This document shows, in pieces, positions 7,547 through 16,792 of a DNA stretch of 64,000 bases. A program made the translations under genes and the position numbers. Under the pieces are notes generated by a model. That model was not told the origin of the DNA, did not search any database, and saw only the letters and a list, made by a program, of their open reading frames with translations. Position 1 is the stretch's first letter, and each line of letters begins with the position of its first letter. This stretch comes from an archaeon (GTDB taxonomy: Archaea; Thermoproteota; Nitrososphaeria; Nitrososphaerales; Gagatemarchaeaceae), in NCBI GenBank assembly GCA_021827865.1, contig JAKAUC010000014.1, positions 1 to 64,000 on the forward strand, in the 5' to 3' direction.

Positions 7547-9619
7547 ATGCCGATGGTCGTTGAGCTCTTCTGGGGCGTGGCGGTTTCGATGGCTGCCGCG
7601 ACCGCCTGGCTGGTGAAGAAGGCATCCAGGGTGGTGACGCTGTACGACGCGTCGGTCATGCTGTTCCTTCTCACCATGATGCTCTCCATGCTGGTGGGCG
7701 CGGTGTACTACCTCTACGCCCCGAGCATCACCACGCTGTTCGTCCTCCTCGCGGCGAATATGGTCTCCATGAGCATCTTCGTGATTCCCATCGTCGCCTC
7801 GCTCATGTACGGAGGCAAGAAACTGGAGGACTTCGGGGGGATCCGAGGGCTGACGATGGCTGGCGCATTTCAATTGACCGCGGTCGCGCTGGTGGTCACC
7901 TCCGAGGTCTTCATGGGGTGGGCCTTTTCCCTCGCGTCTGGCGCCATACTCCCAGCCGGAGGCGGGGCAGGGATCTTCTCTGCCTTGGTCAGGTCGATCA
8001 GCTCGTATTGGTTCGTATTCACCATGGCCGGGGAAATGGCTGTCACGGTCTACATCCTGAGGGACAGGCTCCAGAAGGCGGTGTGGACCGTCGTCGGGGC
8101 ACAAGTGCTCATCATGCTATTCTCGCCTACAGCGATAGATTCCCCCGGATGGGCGCGGTATTCCGCCTACGCTGGCAGCGCGGTCATGATCGTGCTCTTC
8201 GTCTACATCTTCGAGTTCCTGTACAAGAATCGGAGCCTGGACCGACGGACTTCGGACTACCTCGTCCTGATAATGATGGCATATGGGATAATGATGGCCG
8301 GGATTTTCTCCTGGCTGCTCTTTGGGAACGAAGATGTCTTCGCGCTGTCCCTTATTGTCGAGATGGTCGTGTACTTCTCCGCGGTCATTCGAAGCAAGGA
8401 GCCCGGCTCAGAGGAGCTCGAGAGCTGGCAGTCGAGGCCCCTGTGGGTGTTCGCCGTCCTCAGCTTCCTCTTCGTCGCTGAGTTCTTCATGGGGGCGGTC
8501 ATCGACGTGTACGCCTATGGGACTGCGTTCTTCACCAGTATCCATCAAGCCCCCATCGCGGGGTCCATCCCAGAGATCATCGCCGCCTCGGGCTACGACT
8601 TCATCAGTTACTTCTCCGCGGTCACCGCGTCGGCCTGGTACCTCATCATGATGGGAATAGAGATGGGGGCGCTGGTGCTCTTCAAGATAAGGTACGCGCG
8701 CGAGTTGGAGACAAAGATCAGGCTAGGGATGGTCGTCGCCGCCTACGCCGTCTACGCCGTCTTCCTCCCCTACTTCGTGTTCCCCAGCACAGCTCAGTAC
8801 ATTCCATGGATAGGTTGGAGTATGGGGGTCGGCACTGCCGGGGCGCTCGCCCCCGCGGTCGCCCTTGCCCTACTGGCCACCTATTTCGTGAGCGGGCTCC
8901 TGTCCTTCTTCTTCGGGAGCAGGAACGTCTGTTCGGTATTCTGCACTGCGGCGCTCATGTACCAGGGGACGGCCATAGACAGCATGAGCTCGTTCAATCG
9001 GACGTCGAAGCTGGGTCGGAAGTTTCTCACCAGTAAGCTTTCTGCGTCCTACAAGTGGGTGGTGTCTCTGGTCTGGCTGTCTCTGGTGGCTGCGGCTGTG
9101 CTCTCCTATCTGAACTCGCTGGGGGTGGTGGATGTCACAATATTCGGGACTGACACGAGCTTCTTCATGTACAGCTTCTACTTCAGCTTCCTTTGGTACG
9201 TCGTCTGGATAATGATCCCGTTCATGGGGACCTACGCATGCGCCACGACAGGGCTGTGCGGCTGGGGTTCGTTCAACCATCTGGTGTCGAGGTTCGGCTT
9301 GTTCAAGCTGAAAGTCAAGGACAGCGATACCTGTGTGACCTGCGCCACCAAGGACTGCGCCAAGGTGTGCCCGGTGGGGATAACCGACCAGCCTGGCTCT
9401 TTCATCGCCACGGGTCAGCTCAAGAGCATGAAGTGCATAGGGGTCGGAGACTGCGTCACCGCTTGTCCCTACCAGAACGTGTACTTCTACGATATCAGGG
9501 GGTGGCTCAGGGAGAGGCTCCGCGGGCCAAAGTCACCTGTGACTCAGGGAGTCACGCTCCCCGTGGTGCGGTCGCGGCTTTCCCCCGATGCCAGAGGCCA
9601 AGCGACCGAAGGACCATAG
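7547..9619 (+). CDS. Polytopic membrane protein with C-terminal dicluster 4Fe-4S domain (NapH/CcoG-like)
   Basis: The 690-residue protein has roughly 13-15 hydrophobic segments over residues 1-575 and a cytoplasmic ferredoxin-like domain. The cluster motifs are CVTCATKDCAKVCP (596-609) and CIGVGDCVTACP (630-641). The linker resembles the NapH/CcoG membrane ferredoxins (GTYACATTGLCGWGSF, and CSVFCTAALMYQGT about 130 residues earlier). Two 4Fe-4S clusters fed from a membrane quinone site would make it a redox-coupling subunit. The gene abuts the oxidase operon, but the exact partner is unknown. No family name can be assigned with confidence. The ATG at 7547 has no close TATA-like box. Confidence 0.7.
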   Translation: MPMVVELFWGVAVSMAAATAWLVKKASRVVTLYDASVMLFLLTMMLSMLVGAVYYLYAPSITTLFVLLAANMVSMSIFVIPIVASLMYGGKKLEDFGGIRGLTMAGAFQLTAVALVVTSEVFMGWAFSLASGAILPAGGGAGIFSALVRSISSYWFVFTMAGEMAVTVYILRDRLQKAVWTVVGAQVLIMLFSPTAIDSPGWARYSAYAGSAVMIVLFVYIFEFLYKNRSLDRRTSDYLVLIMMAYGIMMAGIFSWLLFGNEDVFALSLIVEMVVYFSAVIRSKEPGSEELESWQSRPLWVFAVLSFLFVAEFFMGAVIDVYAYGTAFFTSIHQAPIAGSIPEIIAASGYDFISYFSAVTASAWYLIMMGIEMGALVLFKIRYARELETKIRLGMVVAAYAVYAVFLPYFVFPSTAQYIPWIGWSMGVGTAGALAPAVALALLATYFVSGLLSFFFGSRNVCSVFCTAALMYQGTAIDSMSSFNRTSKLGRKFLTSKLSASYKWVVSLVWLSLVAAAVLSYLNSLGVVDVTIFGTDTSFFMYSFYFSFLWYVVWIMIPFMGTYACATTGLCGWGSFNHLVSRFGLFKLKVKDSDTCVTCATKDCAKVCPVGITDQPGSFIATGQLKSMKCIGVGDCVTACPYQNVYFYDIRGWLRERLRGPKSPVTQGVTLPVVRSRLSPDARGQATEGP

Positions 9620-9654
9620 AACCCAGTAGCGCCCCTGTGGGGCGCGTCGGCCAC

Positions 9655-9924
9655 CTAGTAGGAGGGGGCTATGTACTCGACGAGCATTGATATTATCAGC
9701 ACTGCGATGAAGATGATGCCAACCAACGCTATGGCGCGCACCGGCGACGGTTCGTCCTTCAGCCCCATGTAGTAGCCGCCCATAACCACGGCTTCGCTGA
9801 TCGCTATGATCCCAATCACACTGTAGTAGGTGGTGCTCACGACCATCGACCCGGCGAGGTACACCTCCAAGACGGTCGCCAGGACCAGATATACGAGGAC
9901 GCCGATGGTACCTGCTTCTCTCAA
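9655..9924 (-). CDS. Cytochrome c oxidase subunit IV-like small membrane protein
   Basis: The 89-residue protein has three membrane segments (about 8-28, 35-55 and 64-84). Its size and topology fit prokaryotic COX subunit IV, which stabilises haem-copper oxidases. The TTG start is 4 nt downstream of the COX I/III stop, so it is the last gene of the oxidase operon (II, I/III, IV). The assignment rests on context and topology, since subunit IV sequences are poorly conserved. Confidence 0.72.
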   Translation of the reverse strand: MREAGTIGVLVYLVLATVLEVYLAGSMVVSTTYYSVIGIIAISEAVVMGGYYMGLKDEPSPVRAIALVGIIFIAVLIISMLVEYIAPSY

Positions 9925-9928
9925 TTTG

Positions 9929-12265
9929 TTACACCAAATAGAACAGCGGGAAGAGAAAGACCCAGACTATATCGACGAAGTCCCAGTACAGGGCGAAGTT
10001 CGCGATGGAGCTGCTCCCCTCAGGGCCTGGTTTTCTTTTCGCCCTGATCATCAGATAGACCATCATGACGAGCCCCGCGGTCACGTGAGTGGCATGGACC
10101 CCAGTCAGCAGGAAGTACAACCCGTTCGGCAACGAGGTGTTGAACCAAATGCCTTTGAGGTAGAGCGTGTACCATTCGCTCGCCTCCATCAGCAGGAACG
10201 CCAGGCCTAACGCGAAGGTGGTGCCGAGCCACGCCATGTAATGACGATGCTCGCCGGCCTTTTGCGCCACGACGGCGCGGACCATCGTGAAGCTGCTGGC
10301 GAGCAGGAACACGGTGGATATGGCTCCCGTGGTCACGTTGTGGACGCCGCCTATGGCCGGCCATACGACCCCCGCGATGGCTGAGTTCTCGCGGATGAAG
10401 AGCGTGCTGCCTATGAGCGAGCCAAACAGCAAGATGTCCGAAGCGATGAATATCCACATTCCCAGCTTGATTCTCCCTACGCCAGAGAATGGGAACTTGT
10501 CACCAAACGTTTCGCCAAGAGAGAACTTATCCCCCATGTTGTCCCTGGCCCAGCGGAACAGAGCGTAGGTGACGGCCAGCAGGCCGACTACGGTCAGGGC
10601 CTTGCCGGCGAGGTAGGGAGACGTTGCTATGCCCGTGAGGGTTATGGCGACGCCGATGCTTACTTCGAGCGGCCTGTGGCTGGTATGCTTGGCTTCGGCC
10701 GCTTCGTGCTCAGACGGCTCCAACGACCCCCCTGCTGAAGACCCGAGCGACCTGGAGAGGCCACTATTCCCCCATTCGGGCGAGAGGCTCTGCCATGGGT
10801 TCGGTATGGACGGGAGACCGCCGTAGTGGGTGTAGAGGAGGTTGGCGATGAAGATGAGCTGCGCCCCGCCGAAGACGATGGCGCCGACGCTCGAGATGTA
10901 GTTGAGCGTTCCCCAGCCGGTGGAGGCAGAATAGGTGACAATCCTCCTGGGCATGTCGATCAGGAGGAACATTGGAGCGTAGGTGATGTTGAACCCTATG
11001 AAGGAGATTGCAAAGTGTAGCAGCCCTAGCTTCTCGCTGTACATCTTTCCGGTGAGCTTCGGGAGCCAATAGTATACCCCCGCGACCAGGCCGAATATGG
11101 TCGCGCCCACCATGACGTAATGGAAGTGCGCCACCACGAAATAGGATCCTCTGAAGACGACGTCGAGGACGAATGATGAGAGGAATACCCCTGAAATCCC
11201 CCCTATGATGAAGAGCACGATCGCGCCATAGGCCCAGAGCATTGGAGTGTTCAGCTTGACGCCCCCCAGGGTGGTGAGTATGAACGAGAGAATTATGAGG
11301 TCGAATGGGAAGGAGATTATGATTGTTGTGACGCTGTAGGTTGCCAACTCTGCCAGGTTGACTCCTGTGATGAACATGTGGTGCTGCCAGACCAGCATGC
11401 TGAGGGGGAGGACCAGGAGCCCCGTGGAGAGCAAGATGACCCGCCTTCCTTCGAGCTCCCTCCCTGCGAAGACAGGGAGAATCTCGGCGATGGCGCCGAA
11501 GGCCGGGAGCAGGACGATGTACACTTCCGGGTGCCCGAAGAACCAGAAGAGGTTGGTCCAGAGTATGGCCCCGCCCGCCACCGACACGAAGATGACGGTC
11601 CCGAGCAGCCTGTCCGACATCAGCATCACCAGCGCTGCAAGGAGGGGTGGGAAGGCGAGGAGCATCAGAATCACCGTGAATGTCGCGAACCACGTGAACA
11701 TCGGTATCTTGGAGAGGGTCATCCCAGGGGCGCGTTCGTGAGCGATGGTGACGAGGAAATTTATGCTCCCGATGGTCACCGAGGCGGCGAGCATCGCGAG
11801 GCCTAGAAAGACGAGTGAGATGCCCACTCCTGGAGAGTAGACTGAAGTGTTCAGCGGCTGGTAGACGGTCCAACCTCCGTTGGGTCCGCCCCCTGGAAGG
11901 AAGAGCCCGCCTATGGCGAGGACCCCGCTGAAGAGATACAACCAATAGCTCAGCGCGTTGAGCCTTGGGAAGGCCAGATCTGGAGCCCCTATCTGGAGAG
12001 GGACGAAGTAGTTCATCAGGGCGATACCGAGAGGAGAAAGGAACCAGAGTATCATGACCAGCCCGTGCATGGTCACGAATTCGTTGTACAGCGCTGCGGA
12101 CAGCACGGTGTTGCTGGGGACAGAGAGCTGAACCCGCATCAGCTCGGCCAGCATCGCTCCTACGGCGCCAAAGAAAAGCGATGTCACGAAGTAGAGGATA
12201 CCGATGTCCTTATGGTTGGTGGTGGTAGTCCACCGGTGCAGGCTCTTCCGGAAGTCGTAGGCCAC
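9929..12265 (-). CDS. coxAC: Haem-copper oxidase, fused subunits I and III
   Basis: Residues 1 to about 500 are subunit I and about 530-778 are subunit III, a fusion that keeps the two in fixed ratio. Subunit I shows the haem a ligand His67 (TMHG), the CuB/Tyr motif HPEVY (His245, Glu247, Tyr249), CuB His295/His296 (WQHHMFITG) and the a3/a ligands His380/His382 (AHFHYVMVG). The D-channel residues Asp96 and Asn103 ([10 protein letters not shown]) are present, so it is A-type. The helix that normally holds the K-channel Lys (PTGIK in mitochondrial-like enzymes) reads [10 protein letters not shown], with Ile324 at the Lys position. Subunit III includes HATHVTAGL. The GTG start lies 3 nt after coxB. 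Confidence 0.95.
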   Translation of the reverse strand: MAYDFRKSLHRWTTTTNHKDIGILYFVTSLFFGAVGAMLAELMRVQLSVPSNTVLSAALYNEFVTMHGLVMILWFLSPLGIALMNYFVPLQIGAPDLAFPRLNALSYWLYLFSGVLAIGGLFLPGGGPNGGWTVYQPLNTSVYSPGVGISLVFLGLAMLAASVTIGSINFLVTIAHERAPGMTLSKIPMFTWFATFTVILMLLAFPPLLAALVMLMSDRLLGTVIFVSVAGGAILWTNLFWFFGHPEVYIVLLPAFGAIAEILPVFAGRELEGRRVILLSTGLLVLPLSMLVWQHHMFITGVNLAELATYSVTTIIISFPFDLIILSFILTTLGGVKLNTPMLWAYGAIVLFIIGGISGVFLSSFVLDVVFRGSYFVVAHFHYVMVGATIFGLVAGVYYWLPKLTGKMYSEKLGLLHFAISFIGFNITYAPMFLLIDMPRRIVTYSASTGWGTLNYISSVGAIVFGGAQLIFIANLLYTHYGGLPSIPNPWQSLSPEWGNSGLSRSLGSSAGGSLEPSEHEAAEAKHTSHRPLEVSIGVAITLTGIATSPYLAGKALTVVGLLAVTYALFRWARDNMGDKFSLGETFGDKFPFSGVGRIKLGMWIFIASDILLFGSLIGSTLFIRENSAIAGVVWPAIGGVHNVTTGAISTVFLLASSFTMVRAVVAQKAGEHRHYMAWLGTTFALGLAFLLMEASEWYTLYLKGIWFNTSLPNGLYFLLTGVHATHVTAGLVMMVYLMIRAKRKPGPEGSSSIANFALYWDFVDIVWVFLFPLFYLV

Positions 12266-12268
12266 CCG

Positions 12269-12901
12269 CTACCCTCCTTTCGCTTGAACAGACGAGTACC
12301 ATGCGTTGAAGGTGGTGGCGTTCACAGCATAGAGCTCTGCGGTCATGAAGGCGTGCCCAACCCCGCATAGTTCCTTGCAGATGATCGAGTAGCTCGACGG
12401 GGTGGGGACCTCCAGCCAGAGCTGGTTGTATCTGCCTGGGATGGCATCCTTGGCCACGTCGAGCTGCTGTATGGCGAAAGAATGGAACACGTCTTTGGAA
12501 GTGATGTTCAGAATTATCGTTTCGCCGACGGGGATGGTGAGGTTCCCCACCTGCGCGTAGTTGTTCGGATAGATGAAAGTCCAGAAGAACTGCTGCCCCA
12601 CCACCTGGATGGTCATCGAATTGGACGGGTCGGATGGGACGGTGACCAGGGAGGCAGAGCTGAAGGTATCAAGCTCGACGGTGGTAAGTATGCTTATGGT
12701 GATCAGCGCCAGGATGATCGTACGGATTCTCTTCCTCCTTTCGGAGGAACTCTTCGGCCCCATCTCAGTCTTTACCTTCGGCTTCGTGAACACGCTGTAC
12801 GTCAGGACCGAAATCACAACGATGCCAACCATTGTGCCAAGGACCAGATAGAGGTCGAACAGCGAAGTCCAGATGGCCACTGTAGGTGGCGTAATCGTCA
12901 T
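12269..12901 (-). CDS. coxB: Cytochrome c oxidase subunit II (CuA)
   Basis: Two N-terminal membrane helices are followed by an external cupredoxin domain with a complete CuA site. Counting from the ATG at 12901, the ligands are His140, Cys175, Glu177 (main-chain ligand), Cys179, His183 and Met186 (CKELCGVGHAFM). The reading frame extends to an ATG at 12934. The AT-rich box CAATTTTAGG at 12946-12955 on this strand predicts a transcript start near 12922, favouring the shorter 210-residue form. It heads the oxidase operon. An intact CuA implies a c-type cytochrome or copper-protein donor, which is not encoded in this window. Confidence 0.94.
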   Translation of the reverse strand: MTITPPTVAIWTSLFDLYLVLGTMVGIVVISVLTYSVFTKPKVKTEMGPKSSSERRKRIRTIILALITISILTTVELDTFSSASLVTVPSDPSNSMTIQVVGQQFFWTFIYPNNYAQVGNLTIPVGETIILNITSKDVFHSFAIQQLDVAKDAIPGRYNQLWLEVPTPSSYSIICKELCGVGHAFMTAELYAVNATTFNAWYSSVQAKGG

Positions 12902-13186
12902 AAAATCGACCGAAGGTGTTAGGGAACCTCTCATAAGCTTTGCCTAAAATTGGGGGCATATCGGATGGTCAGCGCGTCCCGGACCCGAACCCCGCGCTGT
13001 TCAATCTGGAGTACGTCCAGACCCTGGAACGCAATGAAGCCGTGAGGTAACGGCCTTTTGGCGGTCGACCCTTTATGGCGCTGCCGGGCTTTTGGCACCT
13101 AAGCGTCCTCTACACGGACCTGCTTTCGCCTCCCATGCGAGGTTTAGGCGGTCGAATTTCATCCCATACTCCTAATACAAGATAGG

Positions 13187-13196
13187 TTTTTTTAAT
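13187..13196 (+). promoter_or_regulatory. TATA-like box of the Rieske/cytochrome b operon
   Basis: TTTTTTTAAT is centred about 28 nt before the ATG at 13219. Because it overlaps the earlier ATG at 13195, it supports 13219 as the true leaderless start. Confidence 0.5.
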
Positions 13197-13218
13197 GAGG
13201 ATTAGGGCGTTTCCAGAA

Positions 13219-13956
13219 ATGGACGAGTCGGGGGGGGAAAAGAAAACTCCGCCCACGGATGTTAACAAGGATTCGGAGATGGGAAGGCGCGACTTCCTCA
13301 GGGTGGTAGTGACGGTGGGGACAGTCGGAACTATAATCGGCGTCGCGGGACTTCTGACAGACTATCTGACATTCATCCCCCAGCCGAACGTGACGCTCGT
13401 GTGGCCCAAGGCCAAGATCGCCAACATAAGTGCCCTCCAGGATCTGAAACCTGTCAACTTCTTCTATCCTCTGACCAACGAACCGAACATCCTCGTGAAG
13501 CTCGGGGTGAAGGCAGAGAACGGCATAGGGCCGAGCGAAGACATCGTCGCCTTCAGCCTCATTTGCCAGCACCTGGGTTGCATCTACGCCTTCGTCCCAG
13601 AAGGAGCGTCCCCCGTGTGCAACTCCTCGTACAAGATGCCTGTCGACGGAGGATATTGTTGCTGCCACGGAAGCCACTACGACTTCACCAAGGAGGGGGC
13701 GGTCATAGGCGGCCCTGCTCCCAGGCCTGTGCCTATGGTGCAGCTTGAACTGGACCAGGCCACTGGAGATATCTATGCGACTTCGATGGGGCCTCCAAGC
13801 ATCTTCGGCCACAACACGGGCGCCACGGCAGCGGCACAAGTTTTGGCTGCGGACATGACCGGCGGCAGCGTCATAACCAACACGGTTTCGGTTACATCCA
13901 CCCAGGCCACGAGTGGCACCAGCACGGCCTCCGGGAGCACGAGCTCTGGAGCTTAG
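13219..13956 (+). CDS. Rieske iron-sulphur protein
   Basis: The 2Fe-2S subunit of a cytochrome bc/b6f-like complex, which takes one electron from quinol. From the ATG at 13219 the protein has a twin-arginine-type N-terminus (GRRDFLRV, about residues 22-29) and one membrane anchor. The Rieske boxes are CQHLGC (Cys116, His118, Cys121) and CCCHGSHYDF (ligands Cys147 and His150, disulphide Cys149 with Cys121). The loop between boxes is about 25 residues with one extra Cys. A long Thr/Ser-rich tail ends the protein. An ATG at 13195 is an alternative start. The cytochrome b gene begins 3 nt after its stop. Confidence 0.94.
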   Translation: MDESGGEKKTPPTDVNKDSEMGRRDFLRVVVTVGTVGTIIGVAGLLTDYLTFIPQPNVTLVWPKAKIANISALQDLKPVNFFYPLTNEPNILVKLGVKAENGIGPSEDIVAFSLICQHLGCIYAFVPEGASPVCNSSYKMPVDGGYCCCHGSHYDFTKEGAVIGGPAPRPVPMVQLELDQATGDIYATSMGPPSIFGHNTGATAAAQVLAADMTGGSVITNTVSVTSTQATSGTSTASGSTSSGA

Positions 13957-13959
13957 GCG

Positions 13960-15462
13960 ATGGCACCGAGCATTCGCAAACTCCTGGGGAAGGCCATTGG
14001 CAAGGCCAAGAAGACCAAGGAGAGCCTTACTCCAGACAATCTGACGAAGTTCGTAGACAGCAGATTTGGCTTCACCGACACCATGCTGAAGCCGGCTCCG
14101 TCGTACAGCCTGAATCCATTCTATTGGCTCGGCGCCCTGGCGATAATGGCTTTCGGCATCCAGGTGCTGACCGGCTTCCTCATGCTCCTCTACTACATCC
14201 CCACCCCTCAGCAGGCCTACGCCTCCACCATACTGATCATGCAGACGGTTCCATTCGGGGAGCTCATCGAGACGGTGCATCTTTATGGCGCGTACGCTAT
14301 GATACTCCTGACCTTCCTCCACCTGATGCGCGGCTACTTCGCTAGCGCGCAGAAGAAGCCGAGAGAGCTCATGTGGGTCACAGGCATGGCGATGGGCATC
14401 GTCACGCTGATGATGGGGCTCACTGGTTACCTCCTCCCGTGGACCGTCGTGTCGAAATCGGCCACTGACGTCTCGATAAGCATGATCGGCCTGCTCCCCC
14501 CTCAGCTTGCCGGCATTGTGACCTACCTGGCTGCGGGGAACACGGGGAATTCCGCGGAGCTCACCAGGTTCTTCGACTTGCACATCCTCATACTGCCTGC
14601 CGTGCTGCTGGTGCTCTTCGCAGGCAAGATGTACATGTTCGAGACCCATGGCGCTTCTGAGCCCCCAACGGGGCTGAAGGAGGAGGTCACGTACCACAAG
14701 TGGTTCCCGGGCGTGCTCTCCTACCTTATGATGGTAGGAGCGGTCTTCCTCGGCCTCCTCCTCGCGTCTGCCGTGCTCTTCCCGCTTGCACTTCCGCCTG
14801 AATACTCGATCGCAGCTGCGGCCAGCTACACGGCCCGGCCGGACTGGTATTTCATCGCCCTGTATCAGCTGCTGAAGCTTGGGATGTTCGCCGGAGTCCA
14901 TGAGCCAGACGCCATGGCCTTCGTAACGGTCGGGCTCATCCTCGCTGTCATCCTCCCCTTCGTCGACAGGAACCACAGGAGGAACCCGATGCAGAGACCC
15001 ATCTACTCCACGCTCGGTCTGGTGTTCATAGTAGAGCTCGTCTGGCTCACAATCTGGGGTTATCTCACCCCAGGCCAGGACATTCCAATCCCGCAGTCGA
15101 TAGCCGGCCTCGCCATCCCAGCCCTGATCACGATCGGCGCGGTCTGGCTTGTCTGGCGTAGGAGAGGTTCGGCGAGAAGGCCTTCCTCAGCCCCCTCTTC
15201 CCCTTCAGCCCAGGGCTCGAGCGGCTCCCTCATGAGGGTGATGAAGACACCCTTCAAGGTGCCAGCCCTGACCGGGAGTTTCGTGATCCTGCTGCTTGTG
15301 GGTAGCATCGCGTTCGCGTCGTTCGTCAACACCTTCGACGCGCTGCAGAGCCAGGCGGGGATGTTCTTCGTCAGCCTTGTGATTCTGGTGGGCAGTTTCG
15401 CGTTCATGTCACTCATCGTGAAGAGACTGGTCAGGATCAACGAGAGAGCAAGGCGGGCATGA
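13960..15462 (+). CDS. Cytochrome b (b6/subunit IV fused type) of the quinol-oxidising complex
   Basis: The 500-residue protein combines the cytochrome b6-like N-terminal part, the Qo-site region (PDWYFIALYQLLK, the PEWY counterpart) and additional C-terminal helices. Helix B holds His107 and His121, 14 apart as expected. Helix D has His208, but the residue 15 further on, where b6-type proteins have the second ligand, is Lys223 (HILILPAVLLVLFAGKMYMF). Haem bH would then be His/Lys-ligated or absent. The gene lies between Rieske and a small membrane protein whose ATG overlaps its stop by 4 nt, so all three form one operon. Confidence 0.93.
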   Translation: MAPSIRKLLGKAIGKAKKTKESLTPDNLTKFVDSRFGFTDTMLKPAPSYSLNPFYWLGALAIMAFGIQVLTGFLMLLYYIPTPQQAYASTILIMQTVPFGELIETVHLYGAYAMILLTFLHLMRGYFASAQKKPRELMWVTGMAMGIVTLMMGLTGYLLPWTVVSKSATDVSISMIGLLPPQLAGIVTYLAAGNTGNSAELTRFFDLHILILPAVLLVLFAGKMYMFETHGASEPPTGLKEEVTYHKWFPGVLSYLMMVGAVFLGLLLASAVLFPLALPPEYSIAAAASYTARPDWYFIALYQLLKLGMFAGVHEPDAMAFVTVGLILAVILPFVDRNHRRNPMQRPIYSTLGLVFIVELVWLTIWGYLTPGQDIPIPQSIAGLAIPALITIGAVWLVWRRRGSARRPSSAPSSPSAQGSSGSLMRVMKTPFKVPALTGSFVILLLVGSIAFASFVNTFDALQSQAGMFFVSLVILVGSFAFMSLIVKRLVRINERARRA

Positions 15463-15719
15463 CGACCGTCCAGCGCGACATGCGCACACTCGCGGCTGTT
15501 CCGCTCTCTGTGTATCTGGTGGTGGTGGGTGTTTCACTGTGGTTCTTCAACCCGGTGTCGCAGCAGAACCAGTTCGCCGCGCTGCTGGCGTCCGAGTTGT
15601 TCACCATAGCGATGCTGTTCTATGTGTACCTGCACGAGAACTTCGATCGCCTGGCAGCGCTCTGGTTCGGCGCGTGGTGGTTCGCCATCTGCGTGATGCT
15701 GAGCCTGGCTTTCCTGTAG
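15459..15719 (+). CDS. Small two- to three-helix membrane protein of the bc-complex operon
   Basis: The 86-residue protein is mostly hydrophobic with segments at about 10-30, 38-58 and 64-86 and no metal ligands. Its ATG overlaps the cytochrome b stop (ATGA), so it is translationally coupled and is probably an accessory subunit of the Rieske/cytochrome b complex. I do not recognise its family. Confidence 0.7.
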   Translation: MTTVQRDMRTLAAVPLSVYLVVVGVSLWFFNPVSQQNQFAALLASELFTIAMLFYVYLHENFDRLAALWFGAWWFAICVMLSLAFL

Positions 15720-16068
15720 AGACGCCCGACCTACCCAAGACGACAATTGCTCTATCGACGGTTTGGCTCTTCATCGGATGTCTCAGACGGCTCTTCCCGA
15801 AAACCCCTTCATCTAGAGCAGTCCGAAAGAGGACGCGTTAGAATATAGGCTTTTGCGCAGGCGCGCTCCCAAAGCGTTTGGTAAGCGTTTGGCATAGCGG
15901 GAGGGGGATGGCCGTCGGACCGAGACGGCAACCCTGAACGGCGTGACGTGCCTCATCGGCGGGTGTATCGTTGTGGGGATCAAAGGGTGGAGATCGTCAA
16001 CTCGGGCCCGCTCTCCCGATATCTCGCCGAGTATGCCCTCCCAGCGCGGACGCTGGCGTTGAGTCTCG
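15720..16068 (+). other. Gene-free interval between the bc operon and the dph6-like gene
   Basis: Nothing convincing is present. A short direct repeat (AAGCGTTTGG twice, about 15871-15892) occurs. The genes on either side converge here, so terminators would be expected, but I could not identify a clear T-rich run. Confidence 0.4.
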
Positions 16069-16782
16069 TCATCGGGACAAGGCGACCCCCTCCGTCCCCC
16101 TGGCTTTGGCCTCCAGGCCTGCACTGGTAATCTCGAGGTAGCCCGAGTCCCCCCGCCAGTGCCTGGCGGCTGACCTCACCACGACTCTCCTCGAGAATGG
16201 AGGCCCGTCGAGGACGAATGTCTCGCCCTCGCCCCCCTCGAGACCCACATGGAATCTGTACTTCCTGCCCAGGGCTACCAGTTCGCCTATGGCGTCATGG
16301 TCCAACTCCCTCCCCAGCCAGCTCTGGTCTAGCCCGAGTGCGGACACGCTCACCACGATGACCGAGAACCCTTCACTTGCGAGCCTCCGCAGGTGCCCCT
16401 CTGGGTCCATCCCCCAGAGGGGTGAGAAGCAATCGAGGCCCAGATCCTCGCATACCTTCTCCACCCTGGACTTCTGATAGACGCTTGCCAGGGCTCCGGT
16501 GTAAATCCCTTCGAGCCTGAACTTCGACTTCGCTTCGGTCATGGCCCTCTTCAAGTCAGCCAGCTCTTCCTCCTTCACTCCCTCGGTCGCGGCTGTGAGC
16601 TGTGGTACCCCCATGGCCTCTGCCTGCAGAGCCGTCCACCTGATGTTGGGGAAGTGGAACATGTACGACATCTCAGACCGCGGGAAGAGGGTCACCAGGC
16701 AGGCCAGCTCGTCATTCTTCGAGGCCAGCCAGGCGGCGTAGGTGGAGTCTTTGCCGCCGCTGAACAACGCGCCGACCCTCAT
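16069..16782 (-). CDS. dph6: Diphthine-ammonia ligase-like ATP-grasp/PP-loop protein (DUF71 family)
   Basis: The 237-residue protein starts with the PP-loop ATP-pyrophosphatase motif LFSGGKDSTYAAW (residues about 6-18). It also has the family motifs GIYTGALASVYQKSRVE and SPLWGMDPEGHLRRL, and ends with GLEGGEGETFVLD. This is the archaeal Dph6/DUF71 pattern, which completes diphthamide on elongation factor 2. It lies 10 nt downstream of the methyltransferase gene on the same strand. The family match is firm; the exact substrate is inferred from the family. Confidence 0.85.
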   Translation of the reverse strand: MRVGALFSGGKDSTYAAWLASKNDELACLVTLFPRSEMSYMFHFPNIRWTALQAEAMGVPQLTAATEGVKEEELADLKRAMTEAKSKFRLEGIYTGALASVYQKSRVEKVCEDLGLDCFSPLWGMDPEGHLRRLASEGFSVIVVSVSALGLDQSWLGRELDHDAIGELVALGRKYRFHVGLEGGEGETFVLDGPPFSRRVVVRSAARHWRGDSGYLEITSAGLEAKARGTEGVALSR

Positions 16783-16792
16783 GCCATCCCCC

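Noticed and set aside
15871-15892. Short direct repeat AAGCGTTTGG
   Set aside because: Only two 10-nt copies with no flanking symmetry; consistent with chance or slippage, not CRISPR or an attachment site.
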